A stretch of 64,000 bases of DNA from Lojkania enalia (lineage: Eukaryota > Ascomycota > Dothideomycetes > Pleosporales). Location: assembly GCA_010094045.1 (NCBI GenBank), contig ML986610.1, forward strand, positions 186,001 through 250,000. Direction: 5' to 3'. Positions 33,742-45,471 of the stretch are shown one piece after another. The notes under the pieces are model-generated. The model was not told the DNA's origin. It made no database searches and worked only from the letters and a program-made list of their open reading frames with translations. Numbering within the stretch: position 1 is the stretch's first letter; each line of letters opens with the position of its first letter. Both the position numbers and the translations under genes were made by a program.

Positions 33742-36700
33742 TATGGCAATAGTGCATCCTGCCAAGGCTAGCGCTCTCCCGTAGTAGTTTGTAGAGGCTA
33801 GTAGGGATTGCGATATCCGTTTCTAAACTTCAAGCAGTTTGAAATGATTGGCGCCGTAGCCTCGGTGAACAAAGCAAAACGTACTAGTTAGGCTTCCTTA
33901 ATTCGCTCCCATAATTCGCTCCCACAGCCAGCCGTGTATCCAGCCTCTATCCGGCCTGCCTTTTGCTCGTTTTATGACGTCACTTACTCTCCGTAGTAGT
34001 GCTACATTCAGCCTTGGGCTTAGTTCCGTTATCACGCGACGGGGCTATTTGGTTGGCAAAGACCTCTAATGCTTAATTAGCTACTAAGTGGACTAGCAGT
34101 GTCCTGCCGATTGAGCACTAGTGTGCTCGCACGCGGCTTGGGGGAGATTGCAGGGCAACAACGTCGACAATCGAATGTCCCGTAGCCGTGTAAGCGGCCA
34201 ACTTATGGTAGGGGTCTATTTTGCGTTGCCAGTCTCGATCAGACAGCTGCGCTACCAGTGGGAATCTATGTCACAAGATCTCCTCGGCGGTAGCAGAAAT
34301 TCTCAAAAGATGCTCAAATGGGAGAAGATATTTTCGATGTCTGGCGGACCTGGGGGAGGATACGACCATATGCTGTACCGTCAAACGGACCGATCGTGGC
34401 TGAAAGAGTGGGTAGGAGTGGATAACTAACGTGATATAGCAGGCGCGTGTTGAGCTGGCTAGGAGAACGGTTGGAGACTAGTTGTTCCTTGTGTAGAGAA
34501 TAGTTCTTGATAGAGTCGAATTAAGGAAACGTTAAACCCGTGTTTTGACTTGATAACTGTGGACCGTGGCTCAAGTTAGCACGAATTACTGGTCCTAAGT
34601 ATTCTGTTATGACATTTGTGAAACACTTGAATTCAATCAGGACCTAGTTAGGTCTGCTTTTTGAGGCCAAGTGGTGGAGCGAGCAAATAGCAAGAGTAAC
34701 TATCAAACTTACTAGACTTCAGTACAAAAGACCACAATGCAGTTTTCAGTGGCAAATCTCTTTGGAACGCATTTGGGGTAAATGATACCGCCAATATCCT
34801 GTCTACATTACTCGACAACTATACTAAAAGGTGTCGCTTAATAACCAGTGAAGGCCACTGTCTTGGGCTGAAAATACTGAATACGATAATTGAAATATAC
34901 ATGAGGAAATTCGGTGCTCTAAAATTTGTTTGGCCGGTATGAGGTGCAGCGTCTGCGGTGGTTGTAGAAGCAAAGCGTAATCATAGTTAGGATAACCTCA
35001 GCTATATTTTATCACCAAGGCAACCAATGGAATGAGCTCTCCACTGAAAGTTACATGATATAGGCTATATACCCCTTTTAGCAAGCTCTGCTTTGTCTAA
35101 CGCTTTGTCGAATGCTATTTTATACCCACTACACACGTCTTACTAAACATTACCGTTCGTATAGATTGTGTGGTGAGAAGCGAATCTTGTCTCAGGGAGG
35201 GAGATGAGGAACTGAACTGCTTGATTGAGGATGGCCAGCAGGCCATATTTATGTACATAGAAAAAAGGGTATATCAGCTGATATCCGGCGTGATTTAATA
35301 TCGTGCGACGATATCCGATACAACCTGCAACCGGATAACTTGCTGCCGTATAGTAGTAGGAAATCGCACTCGGCAGACTCGCCAAATCCCCATCACAGAT
35401 TGGTGAGGCTCTCCGGCTATTCTCCGCACCTTTCAACTATCTAGCCTAAGATTATAGTCTGTAAATCGCCAAGAGGCTATCAGGGCCTGCATTTATTGCT
35501 ATAGATACAAGATATATTCGACCACGTGTTGCCAAAGAAGCTTTTCGCTCATGCTTTTCACTGTCCAGATTTCACGCTCTATCTCCGAGGCTAAAGAGAT
35601 TAATCGGTGCCCGAATTACGTGAGATTCGATCGAAATTGTGTAGCATTCTGAACTCCGCTCCGGCGGGGACATTTATGCCAGCGCATATTGGCCCCAGTT
35701 GAGTCGAGCAACATCCGCCACTGTATAGAGCCTAGGGTCGGCCTTTCCTAATTGTTACTCACGTGAACCGCAACTGCAGCGAGCTTAGTTGTATTTATAT
35801 AGTCCTTGAGAGGGAAGTGAGAAGCTATGAAGAAGAGCCATGCAGACGGTCAAATGGTCCGTAGGTATTCCAGCTGCCGACTTGTGCTAGAAGTTTATCT
35901 TACGCCATCCGTCGCGTTTAGGATGCTGCGTTCAAATAGCTACACTCCAAGTACGTGCTACATTCTGTCCGGAGAGGCACTCACCCTATAGACACTGTCT
36001 TCTATGCGAGCTGGAGCTGCATAAATTCCATTTCACATAATGAGGCACAGCAAGGTCGCTTTAGCAGCCGCGGGACCTGTGAATAGCAGCAGAATTGGCA
36101 AATTAGATATATCCCCAGCCTTATATTAAGCTAGGAAAATATAGTAGAAGGATGTTAAAAGTTGCTAGATAAATGTATCTGGTTTTACATTTTATTGTAT
36201 TTCAATCTTTAATAATATTTATACGTCAATTTTAACTAAATAAATAAATAAATGAACTAAATTAATAAGATTTTTTATTAAAAATAGATTTAGTTTTCAA
36301 ATATATTATTATTTTATTACTAAAATCCAGTTTATACTACTATATAAGGCAGCCTATTAAACCTATATTATTATAATGGGTCCTTTGGCATTACCCTCCA
36401 AGGGCAGGGCCTCGTGTCCCCTACGGGTCACATGGGCACCTAGATATATACTTTCCCGAATCTTACGCATTACTCCTTAAGAATTCGTCTTTCTCACAGA
36501 ATATTATTTGTACCCCCATTTTGGCTCTTCAAGCTTCCTGCCTACGTGATGCCTCACAATTATAGAGGTTGATAACTAGGTAGGCTATCATAACGCTACT
36601 CTAGTTCTGTTTAATCTAAACACAGTAATATTAAAGTTTAATATTGAACTTCGAACGATGTTACTTTAGGTCGATTCAATTGTAGAACAAGGGGTTTCAA

Positions 36701-37743
36701 ATGAATATCCTACTCACAACAAACCGGTAGCCGGCTCGAGACTAGAGCTCTCACCGTATACTGGCCCCAAATCGGGGACCAACAGTCTTGTAAGAGCACC
36801 GGCAATTGCCTATCACCATGGTTTGGAATTTCTCCCCTCTCGTGGGACATATCGGGGTGGACACATTCTCGGAAGTAGATCTAGTAGCGAGACATTGTCT
36901 AACGTATTATCGCCCGGTTACGTCACATGCTACATTACCGGCCTCCATAAATATTAACTTTCCAGAATCGGAATTCTTCTCGCGCATCGGTTGCCTTCTC
37001 GCTAATTTCCTCTTTTTGTCTAGCCATTTATTTTGTAATTTATTTAGTTTCGGGTTTCAAGCGCATGATACATGGTAGTGCAGCGGCGACGGGGCGGTGC
37101 GGGAATGACCTTTTGAATCCTTCCCGGCTATCAGGTCGACAAGGGTTCAGTCAAGATGTCAAATACTAACCACGAAGATAATAAGAGCCTTCATCAGGCG
37201 TGCAAAGAGCTCTTTAGACCTCATCATTTTGCATGGATTAAGACATTCAGTAAAGAAATGAGTTTCGGGGAAAAGACAGTGTCAGGAAAAGGCAAGTGAT
37301 CTACCAGGATTTCCACGGGCGACGCCGGTCCCGGACTTGTGTCACCTCTTAGGCAGACGGACTCCAAATGCACATGCATTGCGGGTCGCTGAATTTCATC
37401 ACACCCCTACACAAACTTTCCGATGTGCATCTGGCCATTAACTATTCCCAGGATAAACCCCAGAATCAGCACGCCGTTAAAATTTAAGTCGGGATTTAAG
37501 ATAGCGGGAACTGTCCCACTTATACTGAAGATTTGAGTCTCTGAATCGACAACATCCTTTAATAAAGAGCTTCACAAATCAACGTAAGGTTCTACAATCA
37601 GAACTAGGCTCGCCAACTCGATGTCAGGAACCACGACTTCCAAAATGCTTCAGTCTTCCTTAAGGTCTGCAATAACTGTTTGCCGTGGGAATTCTTAGCT
37701 CGCTGATTGCACAGACAGTCAGCCAATAGCATCGAGGGAATCA
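33742..37743. other. Gene-poor, partly AT-rich 4-kb stretch
   Basis: No gene with recognised content. The section 36120-36370 is extremely A/T-rich with AAAT runs. Short open frames (for example 34121-34429 and 36806-37078) show no conserved features. Confidence 0.45.
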
Positions 37744-38929
37744 ATGTCCCGTCCGATAAAGTGGCGCGCTGCTTGCAACGACTGCTGCGCGGCAAAGGTG
37801 CATAACCATACGCAAACGAAGATATTAAAAGTTTTGCTGACGATCTTGTTGCAAGGTAAAGTGCAGCGGTGAAAGATCTGGGTGTGAGCGTTGCCAGAAT
37901 ATAGGCAACCGTTGTGTCTACCAAGAATCAAGAATAGGCAAGAATCCTGGCATTAGGGCTAAAAAGCGGCGGATACAGAACGAGGAGAATGCACTACTTC
38001 GTCCAACAGAAAACCAGCAGCAAAAAACCCACCAACCAGACTTTCAGATTCTTCAAACAAGCCTTCCACCATCGACACCAGGATTGGCGTCTCCTGTTAT
38101 CAACTCTGTGGATCAGAGCACAAACGATGAAGCGTTTCAATGGGCCACTACTTCCCAACTGGATTCGTCTGAAGCCAGTGGGGAACTTCTAGACACGCTT
38201 ACTGGGGGCACAACAGGCACTTCTGCCACTTCAGAATCCGTTGCGCCAAATTCGGCCATAGACGACTTCATGTCCAATCTAGATTTGGACTTCGACGAGA
38301 TGTGGAATTCCCAGGCGATACGGCAGCCCTTCCAGAACAGACAGGAGGCAACCCTCGACCCCCCTCCTATCCCAGACGATTCTCAGAAGTTAAGGAACGA
38401 AAATGATAGTCGATGTGTGATGCAGTGCTGCCATTTCATCAGCGACCTTGAGACGTATATCAGCGCTGAGATAGAAGCTTTCCAGATCAGGCTTGGCATT
38501 GCGCGTAAGGCAAACGGGAGATTGCACGAGCTCATCGGTTTCCAGCAAGGCTCACGAAATCTACGCTGCCTGATGCTATTCAATACAGTCTGCTATCAGA
38601 TCATCGAGCTCCTTGATCTTTGCCACAAAACCATTGCGTCCTCAGATAGCTATCGTCGCAGCGGAAGTTTTCTTATGCTTGGCGGCATTGGCTTTGGTGA
38701 ATTTGGATTTGACGAGGAAGAGCGGTTAGCTTGGCAGAAGCAGAGGATAGTGAAGGAGATCAACAAGGTTAGCGAAATGGTGCGGAAAATCAAGACTCTC
38801 GCTGGGGTAGGACCGGACCATTCAACATCTGAGGCAACACCTCTAGCCGCGGCGCGGGGAAACTGCTACAATGATCTCGAAGCCCGAATAAAAGAGTTGG
38901 CAGCGAAAGTAACAATACCAAAGGCGTAA
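37744..38929 (+). CDS. Zn2Cys6 transcription factor, AflR-like, 375 aa
   Basis: Two exons, 37744-37797 and 37856-38929, with a 58-bp intron inside the finger. The join restores ACNDCCAAK | VKCSGERSGCERC followed by NRCVYQE, giving the exact C-x2-C-x6-C-x6-C-x2-C-x6-C binuclear cluster at residues 11-39, then a basic linker (SRIGKNPGIRAKKRR). The C-terminal part (residues about 210-330) is of the AflR/aflatoxin-regulator type (CCHFISDLE, NTVCYQIIELLDLCHK). Such factors usually control a neighbouring specialised-metabolite cluster. It sits at the left edge of the oxidase/methyltransferase island, which it may regulate. Confidence 0.85.
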
Positions 38930-40077
38930 CATAGCGGTTGCCTTTTGCCCATGAGAGATAACAGCGCGCGTCGGCTAAATGCGTTGGGACATTGGGTGGG
39001 GATCGGTTGGCTGTTACTGATAGATGAATTATAACCAGGGACATCCGGCAATTGACAAATTCATTTCCTGTAGGGACAGCTAAGATATATTCTAGGACGG
39101 GCTTACCATAAATTTCGCCCCAATGATTGCCCATCACCAACGAAAGCATTGGTGTGATTGATTAGGTCGAAAGTTCCCAAGCGGTAAAGATTGACAGATT
39201 GGCATGTCCCAATAATGTGCGCGTTAGCTTGTGAATTAGTCCGAAGCTAATGCGAGCCCCCGGGGCGGGCCCTGCATCTTAAGCCCCGCGTTTCAATGAA
39301 CAGCTGAACAAGCCAGGAGAATTACTTAACGTCGATAGGGAGCGGGTCGTGGCCGTCCCTGGGAAGGAAAATATTATAACTTTAAGCATATATCTATGAA
39401 AGAAAAGACTGACCCTTCAAATGAATGAATAATAGGAGATTGAGAGAAAAGCCTTGAGTTAGCTTTGAATAGAATTGCTGAAACGCTAATGGGTTATTGA
39501 TATAATTCTCTTATCAAACCCACTAGACAATTTAGTCTTACCGTAGAATAATCAATCAAATATATATTAGAAGAAGAGTGGTGAGTGCTTCACTTTGGGT
39601 TTAGATTAAGAACAGATCATAACTTGGGGTACATTATGAAGTTAAAAGGATGTCAATTCTGTGACTTCTCTCCATTTTGTACCTCTTTCTTGATTTCTAT
39701 TCTCTTGACTTTGCGTAGCTTGGCTGTGCTCTGACAACACGATCTATAAAAATAAACCAAACAAAGCAAACACAGCTATAGGGCTACCGGTGACGAGTGG
39801 TTGGCGGGGGTCGGAAGTATAGAACTACATTGATTTTATAGGGTGCTTCACAAAGGTTTTACGTACAGGTCCTTTCTTACAATAGGATATACTCGATTGA
39901 ACAATCACGTGATCAAAGTGATTTCTACCTTTGGTTGGTACCCATAATTTTTTCGTAGAGTCTCCTTATATTATTCTGAAGCTATAATAAGATGCGGCAG
40001 CGGCATCCTCTTCATTGTAGCTGCCCAAGACATCAATGGCAACGGCTGAAGATTCTATAAGATTCCGCAGTATTTAT
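38930..40077. other. Intergenic stretch, 1.1 kb
   Basis: 3' sides of two convergent genes. No gene seen. Confidence 0.5.
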
Positions 40078-41390
40078 CTACTTGTAGAATGAATCTCTTG
40101 GTAATTTTCTAATGAATGCTCGTGCGGGTGAAGAGTTCAGCAAAGGATCTTTTCCGAACCTCATATGTAAAAGCACATCCCCGATAAATGGCAAAGAAAA
40201 CCAAAGGGTAGAAGCCACCCAACAATACCCAATAATCTTCGTAATCCAGCCTGGCTTGTATCCTAGCTTCTGAGCAAACCATTGGAAGAAATCTTCAATT
40301 GTAATGGCGGCAGCTTGGAAAAGGAAGAATGACATGACGCCACGTATCTGCCATTCAATTGATACTTGCACCGGGCATGGCATCATGAGTAAAGATTGCG
40401 CATGTATAATCCCTGAAATAAGGAACGCAAGCCAAAGTTGGATGTATGAGGACGTGGGCGTCCCACGTTTGACGCCTATTCCACTCACAAATGCTTGAGT
40501 GAAAGCCAAAAGAGGCTATGGGGGCCCATGTTCATGTTAGTATACGACTCGAGATATTAAGAAGGAAGATCTGCACATACACGTCTCAATGTTTGATGCC
40601 AGTACTTGCCCCAGAAATCCCTGACTGTTGACACGTCTGATATTTTGCCAAAATATGGGGGCCAATCCTGATACCATGCTTAGCCTCAAGTGTTGAATAT
40701 GCAGTAATCAAAGCTGCTTACCTCTGGCTGACTGATTCCAAGACCTACAGCAATGATGGCGGAAGCGACGTATTGGATTTGAATTACATAATATGGCATT
40801 AACCCGAATGCCAAGGTGCCAACAAAGGACCAGATGAGGCTCATATGCCGTAGTGTAGTCGCGTTGCTTTCATTTTCGAAAAAAATATATACCCAGAGCT
40901 GAGAAACAGCGTCTCCCATAATGAAGTAGTACAGAAGCCCTATCAATTGTTTTGAAAGATAATCTGTCTTGGATTTCTTCTGCATTAGAGGAACATTCTT
41001 GACCTCGTAATTCCAGCGTATGCCTCTCATGTTGAACTGCATAGAGAGAGCCCATCTCAGCTTCCGGAAGCCGAATGCAGCAAAACATAAAGCCTCATGG
41101 GCTGGTTGGTCTACGCGCCAGAAATGGTACTCTGGGCCACGGGAATCGGAAAATATGACCTTTTCCAAGACGGATAGATAAGTCGACACACCGAGAACGA
41201 AAGGCTGCACAATCGCCATATTGTTCGAAAAATGGGGTCGGATTCGGGATAGGAGGAAAATCAGAACTAGTGCCGTCCCAAACGTATGCCGGCGATATGT
41301 GAAAGGCGGTGTAATTAGCGTGATGATCTGGATTGTAGACAACAAGAGGTGAGGGATAATGGAGCCAGTGGGGGTACGCAATTCGTCCAT
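40078..41390 (-). CDS. Wax-synthase-like membrane-bound O-acyltransferase (MBOAT), 397 aa
   Basis: Three exons: 40722-41390, 40581-40667 and 40078-40515; introns of 54 and 65 bp. Multiple hydrophobic segments. The middle exon carries the signature DWPPYFG, then RDFWGKYWHQTLRR, and exon 3 the buried His in FLISGIIHAQ. These mark the fungal wax-synthase domain group used as O-acetyl/acyltransferases on terpenoid, meroterpenoid and trichothecene scaffolds. ER membrane expected. Its start is 427 bp from the divergent oxidase gene at 41818, so the two may share regulation. Confidence 0.85.
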
Positions 41391-41817
41391 GAGAGAAACG
41401 GTGGTTCGTATTGAGCCCTGGTTTTATTTCAATGAAGTAGTATTTCCCATACAGGTTTCTGCTTTTGAGCTTTTGCCTCTGCACGATATCACGTTGCAAC
41501 GTAGGTATAGTTTAGGGCGGATGCCGGAAACCAAACCCGCCGAAGCCTTCGAGGTTGCGAATAAGCTCACCGTGACTAATACTTAATCATATAAAAGCAA
41601 TAATGTCCTTTCAAGTCCGGCAACCGTCGGAATTCGCGAGCGTCCCGGTCTCGGACATGAATGGTATAGTCATGTGATGAATGTGCCGCATGCCGACCTA
41701 ACCTGTACTTCTGGGCTCTCGCGACCCGAGCAATTGCCAGCCCACCACTTTCGTGGTAAGTGCGCCATTATTTCAAATCGTCAACAAACAGGTTCATCAC
41801 CATATTCTACACACAAT
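41391..41817. promoter_or_regulatory. Divergent promoter region, acyltransferase / oxidase 1
   Basis: 427 bp between two outward-facing starts. Holds several CGG-containing words (TCCGGCAACCGTCGGA near 41617-41632; CCCGGTCTCGG near 41644), as expected for Zn2Cys6 sites, but none is proven. Confidence 0.4.
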
Positions 41818-42804
41818 ATGGCAACCGTTTTCGATTGCCTCATCGTGGGCGGAGGTCCAGGCGGACTCTCTGCTGCTCTCACTCTCGCACGTCAGCTCCA
41901 TACATGCGTGGTCTTTGATTCCAAGTCGTATCGCAACTCGACAGCTTCACACGTGCACACAGTTCTCTCTTGGGACCATCGACCGCCTGAAGACTTCCGT
42001 GCCGCCTCTCGAGAGAACATCCTGTCGCGGTACGGCAAGACTATCCAAATTGAAGAAGGGGAGATAACTACGGTGAAGGCATTGGAGAGCACGGAAACCC
42101 CTGGGACGCTATTCGAGGCCACAGACAGGCATGGGAAGATATGGACGGCTCAAAAGTTGATCCTTGCAGTGGGATCCGTCGATGTTTTCCCAAACGTGGA
42201 GGGATACGCCGACTGCTGGGGTACGGGCATATTCCATTGCCTCTTTTGTCACGGCTTTGAAGAAGTCGCAACGGCAGGGCGCTCGGGGGTTCTCGCTGTT
42301 GACGACATTGCAAATCCAATGGCAGCGTTGCACACAGCCCGCATGGCGCTACAAATCTCACCCGAATGCGTCACCGTCTACACCAATGGCAATGACGATC
42401 TGGCTACATCGCTGAAGGCTGCGCTTAGCCAAGGCAAACCGGTCAACATCAGCCTCGATTCGCGTCCGATCGCCCGTCTGGAGAAGGCAGCCGGCCATGC
42501 CGCCGTACGGGTTCACTTTACGGACGGTACAAGCGTGCTCGAGGGATTCCTAGCACATAAGCCTAAGTGTGAGGTAGCTGGGTCGCTGGCAGCGCAACTG
42601 CAACTAGAGCTTGCGCCCAATGGGGATATCGCAACAAAGCCACCCTTCTACCAGACGAGCGTTCGCGGTGTTTTTGCCGCCGGTGACGTTGCAGGACCGA
42701 TGAAGATCGTTCCACACGCCCAATTTACAGGCGCTGCAGCTGGTGCAGGTGTGGTCACACAAGTGCAGGCTGACGTTTGTGGACATCCAAGTATGGCGGG
42801 TTAG
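41818..42804 (+). CDS. GliT-like FAD-dependent dithiol oxidase 1 (thioredoxin reductase fold), 328 aa
   Basis: Intronless. FAD motif IVGGGPGGLSAAL at residues 9-21, the redox pair in FHCLFCHGFEE (C-x2-C, about residue 142), and C-terminal AAGDVAGPMKIVPHA. The usual NADPH Rossmann glycines are not seen in the central domain (SGVLAVDDIANPMAA). That pattern fits the O2-dependent GliT/HlmI-type enzymes that close dithiols to disulfides rather than true thioredoxin reductase. No targeting signal. It lies tail-to-tail with a LaeA-like methyltransferase 223 bp away. Confidence 0.85.
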   Translation: MATVFDCLIVGGGPGGLSAALTLARQLHTCVVFDSKSYRNSTASHVHTVLSWDHRPPEDFRAASRENILSRYGKTIQIEEGEITTVKALESTETPGTLFEATDRHGKIWTAQKLILAVGSVDVFPNVEGYADCWGTGIFHCLFCHGFEEVATAGRSGVLAVDDIANPMAALHTARMALQISPECVTVYTNGNDDLATSLKAALSQGKPVNISLDSRPIARLEKAAGHAAVRVHFTDGTSVLEGFLAHKPKCEVAGSLAAQLQLELAPNGDIATKPPFYQTSVRGVFAAGDVAGPMKIVPHAQFTGAAAGAGVVTQVQADVCGHPSMAG

Positions 42805-43027
42805 GACGAGCCCGACCTTGGGGTACGCGACGGAATTCGAGGTTATATCATTCATCCTCGCCTATGACTTTGGTGTGCAGGCTGTCCTTGTTCAACTAGG
42901 CTTAAGCGTGGCGGGAGGAGAGCCTGATTCTTTCTGGCTCCAGCCTTATCATTCACCATGAATCATTAAACTTCAGTGTGGACAAAGTGTAGACGGGGCA
43001 AATGTATCTGGAATTCTATATGACCTT

Positions 43028-43998
43028 TTATACGGATTCTGGCCTCCTCCCCCAGACACAATGCAATCTGAAATTTCCCCCTATACTCATATTTTCATCG
43101 TGAATTCTCTCTGCTAGTGCCGCAAGCTTCTCGTCTGTGAAGGATGTCGGAACGGCTGATGATTCTCGCTTAGCAAGCATCTGAGTAGCTCTGCAAGGTC
43201 AAAACTTACTTCGTCCAACTTCTATCAGTCCTCGAGCACCATAATCCATCATCCTCGCGCTTTTCTCCTTCATTTCGCTGTCCTCATTCCCCACGCCAAT
43301 TGGGACATCAAAGATCCTTTCATGGACCTCTTCAAGTCCGAAATCAGTAAGCCACTTCTTAAGTTGGGGCGCATAATCCGGGCCAGTATTCATAACGGCA
43401 AAAACATCGCTAAGTAGCTGAAAGAAATCGGACATCGCAGGGCCTTTTGTCACCGAATGATCGGCCTCGACGAATTGAATCCAACCGCCTGGTTTGATTA
43501 GGTCAATATACCTACGGATCGCGCCCTGCACTTTTGTTCTAGGTGCTGCAGGAATAGCCAAGCGCTGATGAACGAGATCGAAGCTCCCCTTTAGTTCAAC
43601 AGGCCACTCGTCCAACATCGATTGCACAAGGAAAGTAATGCCCTCAGGCCGAGGATTAGGAAAGTACACATCTGTAACATCTGCGGAAATGAATGTGTCG
43701 GATTCCCGAACATCTTCAGGAACCGCCTTGCGCAAATCCTGAATCCATTTGCCTGGAAAAGTCAACCACTGGTCAGGATGGAGGTGTGTTGGATTAAGTC
43801 GACGAGCGTACACATACCATTCGCTGCTCCAGAGTCTAAAATGCGAAGATGTGGCTGCGATAAATCTATCGGAGCCCAGACAAGCCGCTTCATGTGATTT
43901 TTGAAAACGGATTGTCCGAGGTTCAGACGTTCCAGCTCGACACGACTTTTGTCAAGGAAATAATGACCATCATTCAGTCCTTGGTGCTCTGTAGTCAT
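43028..43998 (-). CDS. LaeA-like SAM-dependent methyltransferase 1, 283 aa
   Basis: Three exons: 43818-43998, 43210-43752 and 43028-43155; introns of 65 and 54 bp, both phase 1. SAM motif I is ILDSGAANGKWIQDL; DLVHQRLAIPA is the motif around the LaeA-type H-x-R; then IKPGGWIQFVEAD; and the C-terminal HCVWGRRP. The last intron removes a genomic in-frame TGA (43199-43201) and restores the typical end, so the gene is intact. Both intron positions and phases match the paralogue at 46882-47843. Cytosolic or nuclear; substrate unknown, could be a small thiol, hydroxyl or carboxyl group. Confidence 0.83.
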
Positions 43999-44488
43999 AT
44001 TTCGTTGCCACACAGTGCGTTGATTATTAGCAATCCAATAGTTGGGTCTAACTATACTTAAGTGAGCGAGCCGAATGAATCGAGTTTTTTGAGCTGAAAT
44101 CATTCTCAGTCTAGATCAGAGCCCAGATCTAAGTTACAGATCTTTAAGTAACCAGCAGGTTACCTGGAAATACGGAGACCGACCGTCCGAGTTTGCACTC
44201 TTTGAGGACCTCAGACATACACAGTTGGTCAGGAACTGTAGAGCACATTGCGTCCAAGGAGTCTATGGTCTCCTAGGTTCCCTCCGAATCGGGCCCCGGT
44301 ACATCGCTGGAGGGCATTAATGTCCCCCCGGGGCGCGACACTCCACGTCGGGCGCTACTAGTAATTTGGAATAGTATCACGCGACTCTATTCCTCTATTT
44401 GTTTGCTCTGGTATGCTGGGCAGTGAGTGATGAGGCTTAAAACTACATCAAGCTCTATTGAGTATTCTAATAAATAAAAGAAGAATAA
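43999..44488. other. Intergenic stretch, 490 bp
   Basis: Upstream of methyltransferase 1. No gene seen. Confidence 0.5.
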
Positions 44489-45313
44489 CTACTTGGTGGC
44501 TATAACGACATTCGCAATTGTTTTCATGTTCCACTCCCCGCTCTCCAGCTTTTCGAATAGGCCACCTGATTCGCACTCGTCTACAAAAGTATCGAGTGCT
44601 TTATCCCAATTTTCTTCATCGGCTTCCGTCCACCCAGTACTCAATGGGCACCCTAACCAGCTCCACGTCAATTGAGCGAAGAGCCTTAGGCTTTTGATGG
44701 GCACCTTCTGAGTTAATTTCTCTATTCTTATTTTCTCAAATCCGGCCTGCTCTGCTATGGCAGCCAAAGTGGTTCCTGATTCCCATTTGGGAGGGAGCTC
44801 TTTCACAGCTGCAGCGTCTGGGCTCCGGGTAGCTAGGCTCGCTTTTCTCACAGCTAGTATGAGAGGAAGTTGGGCCCATGATGTATAGACAACGGTTCCA
44901 CCTGGCTTGAGCGTTCTGTAGACCTCGCGCATTGCCGGGACTCCATCATCTGGCGTGAGGAAGATGACATAGTTGGCGACTGTAAGATCAAACATGTTAT
45001 CTGGGAAATCCAAGGATTCAGAAGGCATTTTGAAGGCTTCAGCCGGCCATTTGTGGTTCTTTGCTTCAGCTGCGTACATCTCGACATATTCCTCCTCAAT
45101 GTCGTTGGCTTTAATGGTGATGTTTGGTGGGTTACGAGCCATGAGCGCCCGAGTTACTTCCCCGGTCCCACATCCATTGTCGTGAACTACAAGCGGCTTC
45201 GAGATTGGAGGAATAAGATCCAAGGCTTTCTCTGCAATGTCTTGGGTATAATTGGTAACGAGATCGGCGTACAGATGTGCGTCCTTAATAATTGCTTGCT
45301 TTGGGACAAACAT
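44489..45313 (-). CDS. Class I SAM methyltransferase (UbiE/Methyltransf_11 type), 274 aa
   Basis: Intronless. Motif I VVHDNGCGTGEVTRAL at residues 43-58, acidic motif II in IKANDIEEEYVEM, motif post-I FDLTVANYVIF and motif III LKPGGTVVYTSW. It belongs to the small-molecule methyltransferase group that includes fungal thiol S-methyltransferases of the TmtA kind and N-methyltransferases of the GliN kind; which is not decidable by eye. Its ATG is only 158 bp from the divergent oxidase 2, so they probably share a promoter. Confidence 0.82.
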   Translation of the reverse strand: MFVPKQAIIKDAHLYADLVTNYTQDIAEKALDLIPPISKPLVVHDNGCGTGEVTRALMARNPPNITIKANDIEEEYVEMYAAEAKNHKWPAEAFKMPSESLDFPDNMFDLTVANYVIFLTPDDGVPAMREVYRTLKPGGTVVYTSWAQLPLILAVRKASLATRSPDAAAVKELPPKWESGTTLAAIAEQAGFEKIRIEKLTQKVPIKSLRLFAQLTWSWLGCPLSTGWTEADEENWDKALDTFVDECESGGLFEKLESGEWNMKTIANVVIATK

Positions 45314-45471
45314 TTTTCTTCGTGTCTACGAATTTATGAGAAAATATGATTTCCGACGGCCTTTCTAATGGCTCGGAAATGTTTATATATACCTTTCTTA
45401 GAGTATAGTAAAGGCGGGTCCGGGGCTTTGGTCCGTGAGCGAGGAGGCAACCCGAGGACCGGCTACCGATC
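45314..45471. promoter_or_regulatory. Compact bidirectional promoter, methyltransferase 2 / oxidase 2
   Basis: 158 bp between two outward ATGs. Contains TTATATATA near 45382-45390 and a perfect inverted repeat: ATTTCCGA (45349-45356) and TCGGAAAT (45373-45380), 16 bp apart. CCG/CGG half-sites in this arrangement are what Zn2Cys6 dimers bind. Confidence 0.55.

Noticed and set aside
43199..43201. In-frame TGA ending methyltransferase 1 early, or stop-codon readthrough
   Set aside because: The 54-bp GTAAGT...ATCAG intron (43156-43209) removes it, at the same position and phase as in the paralogue.
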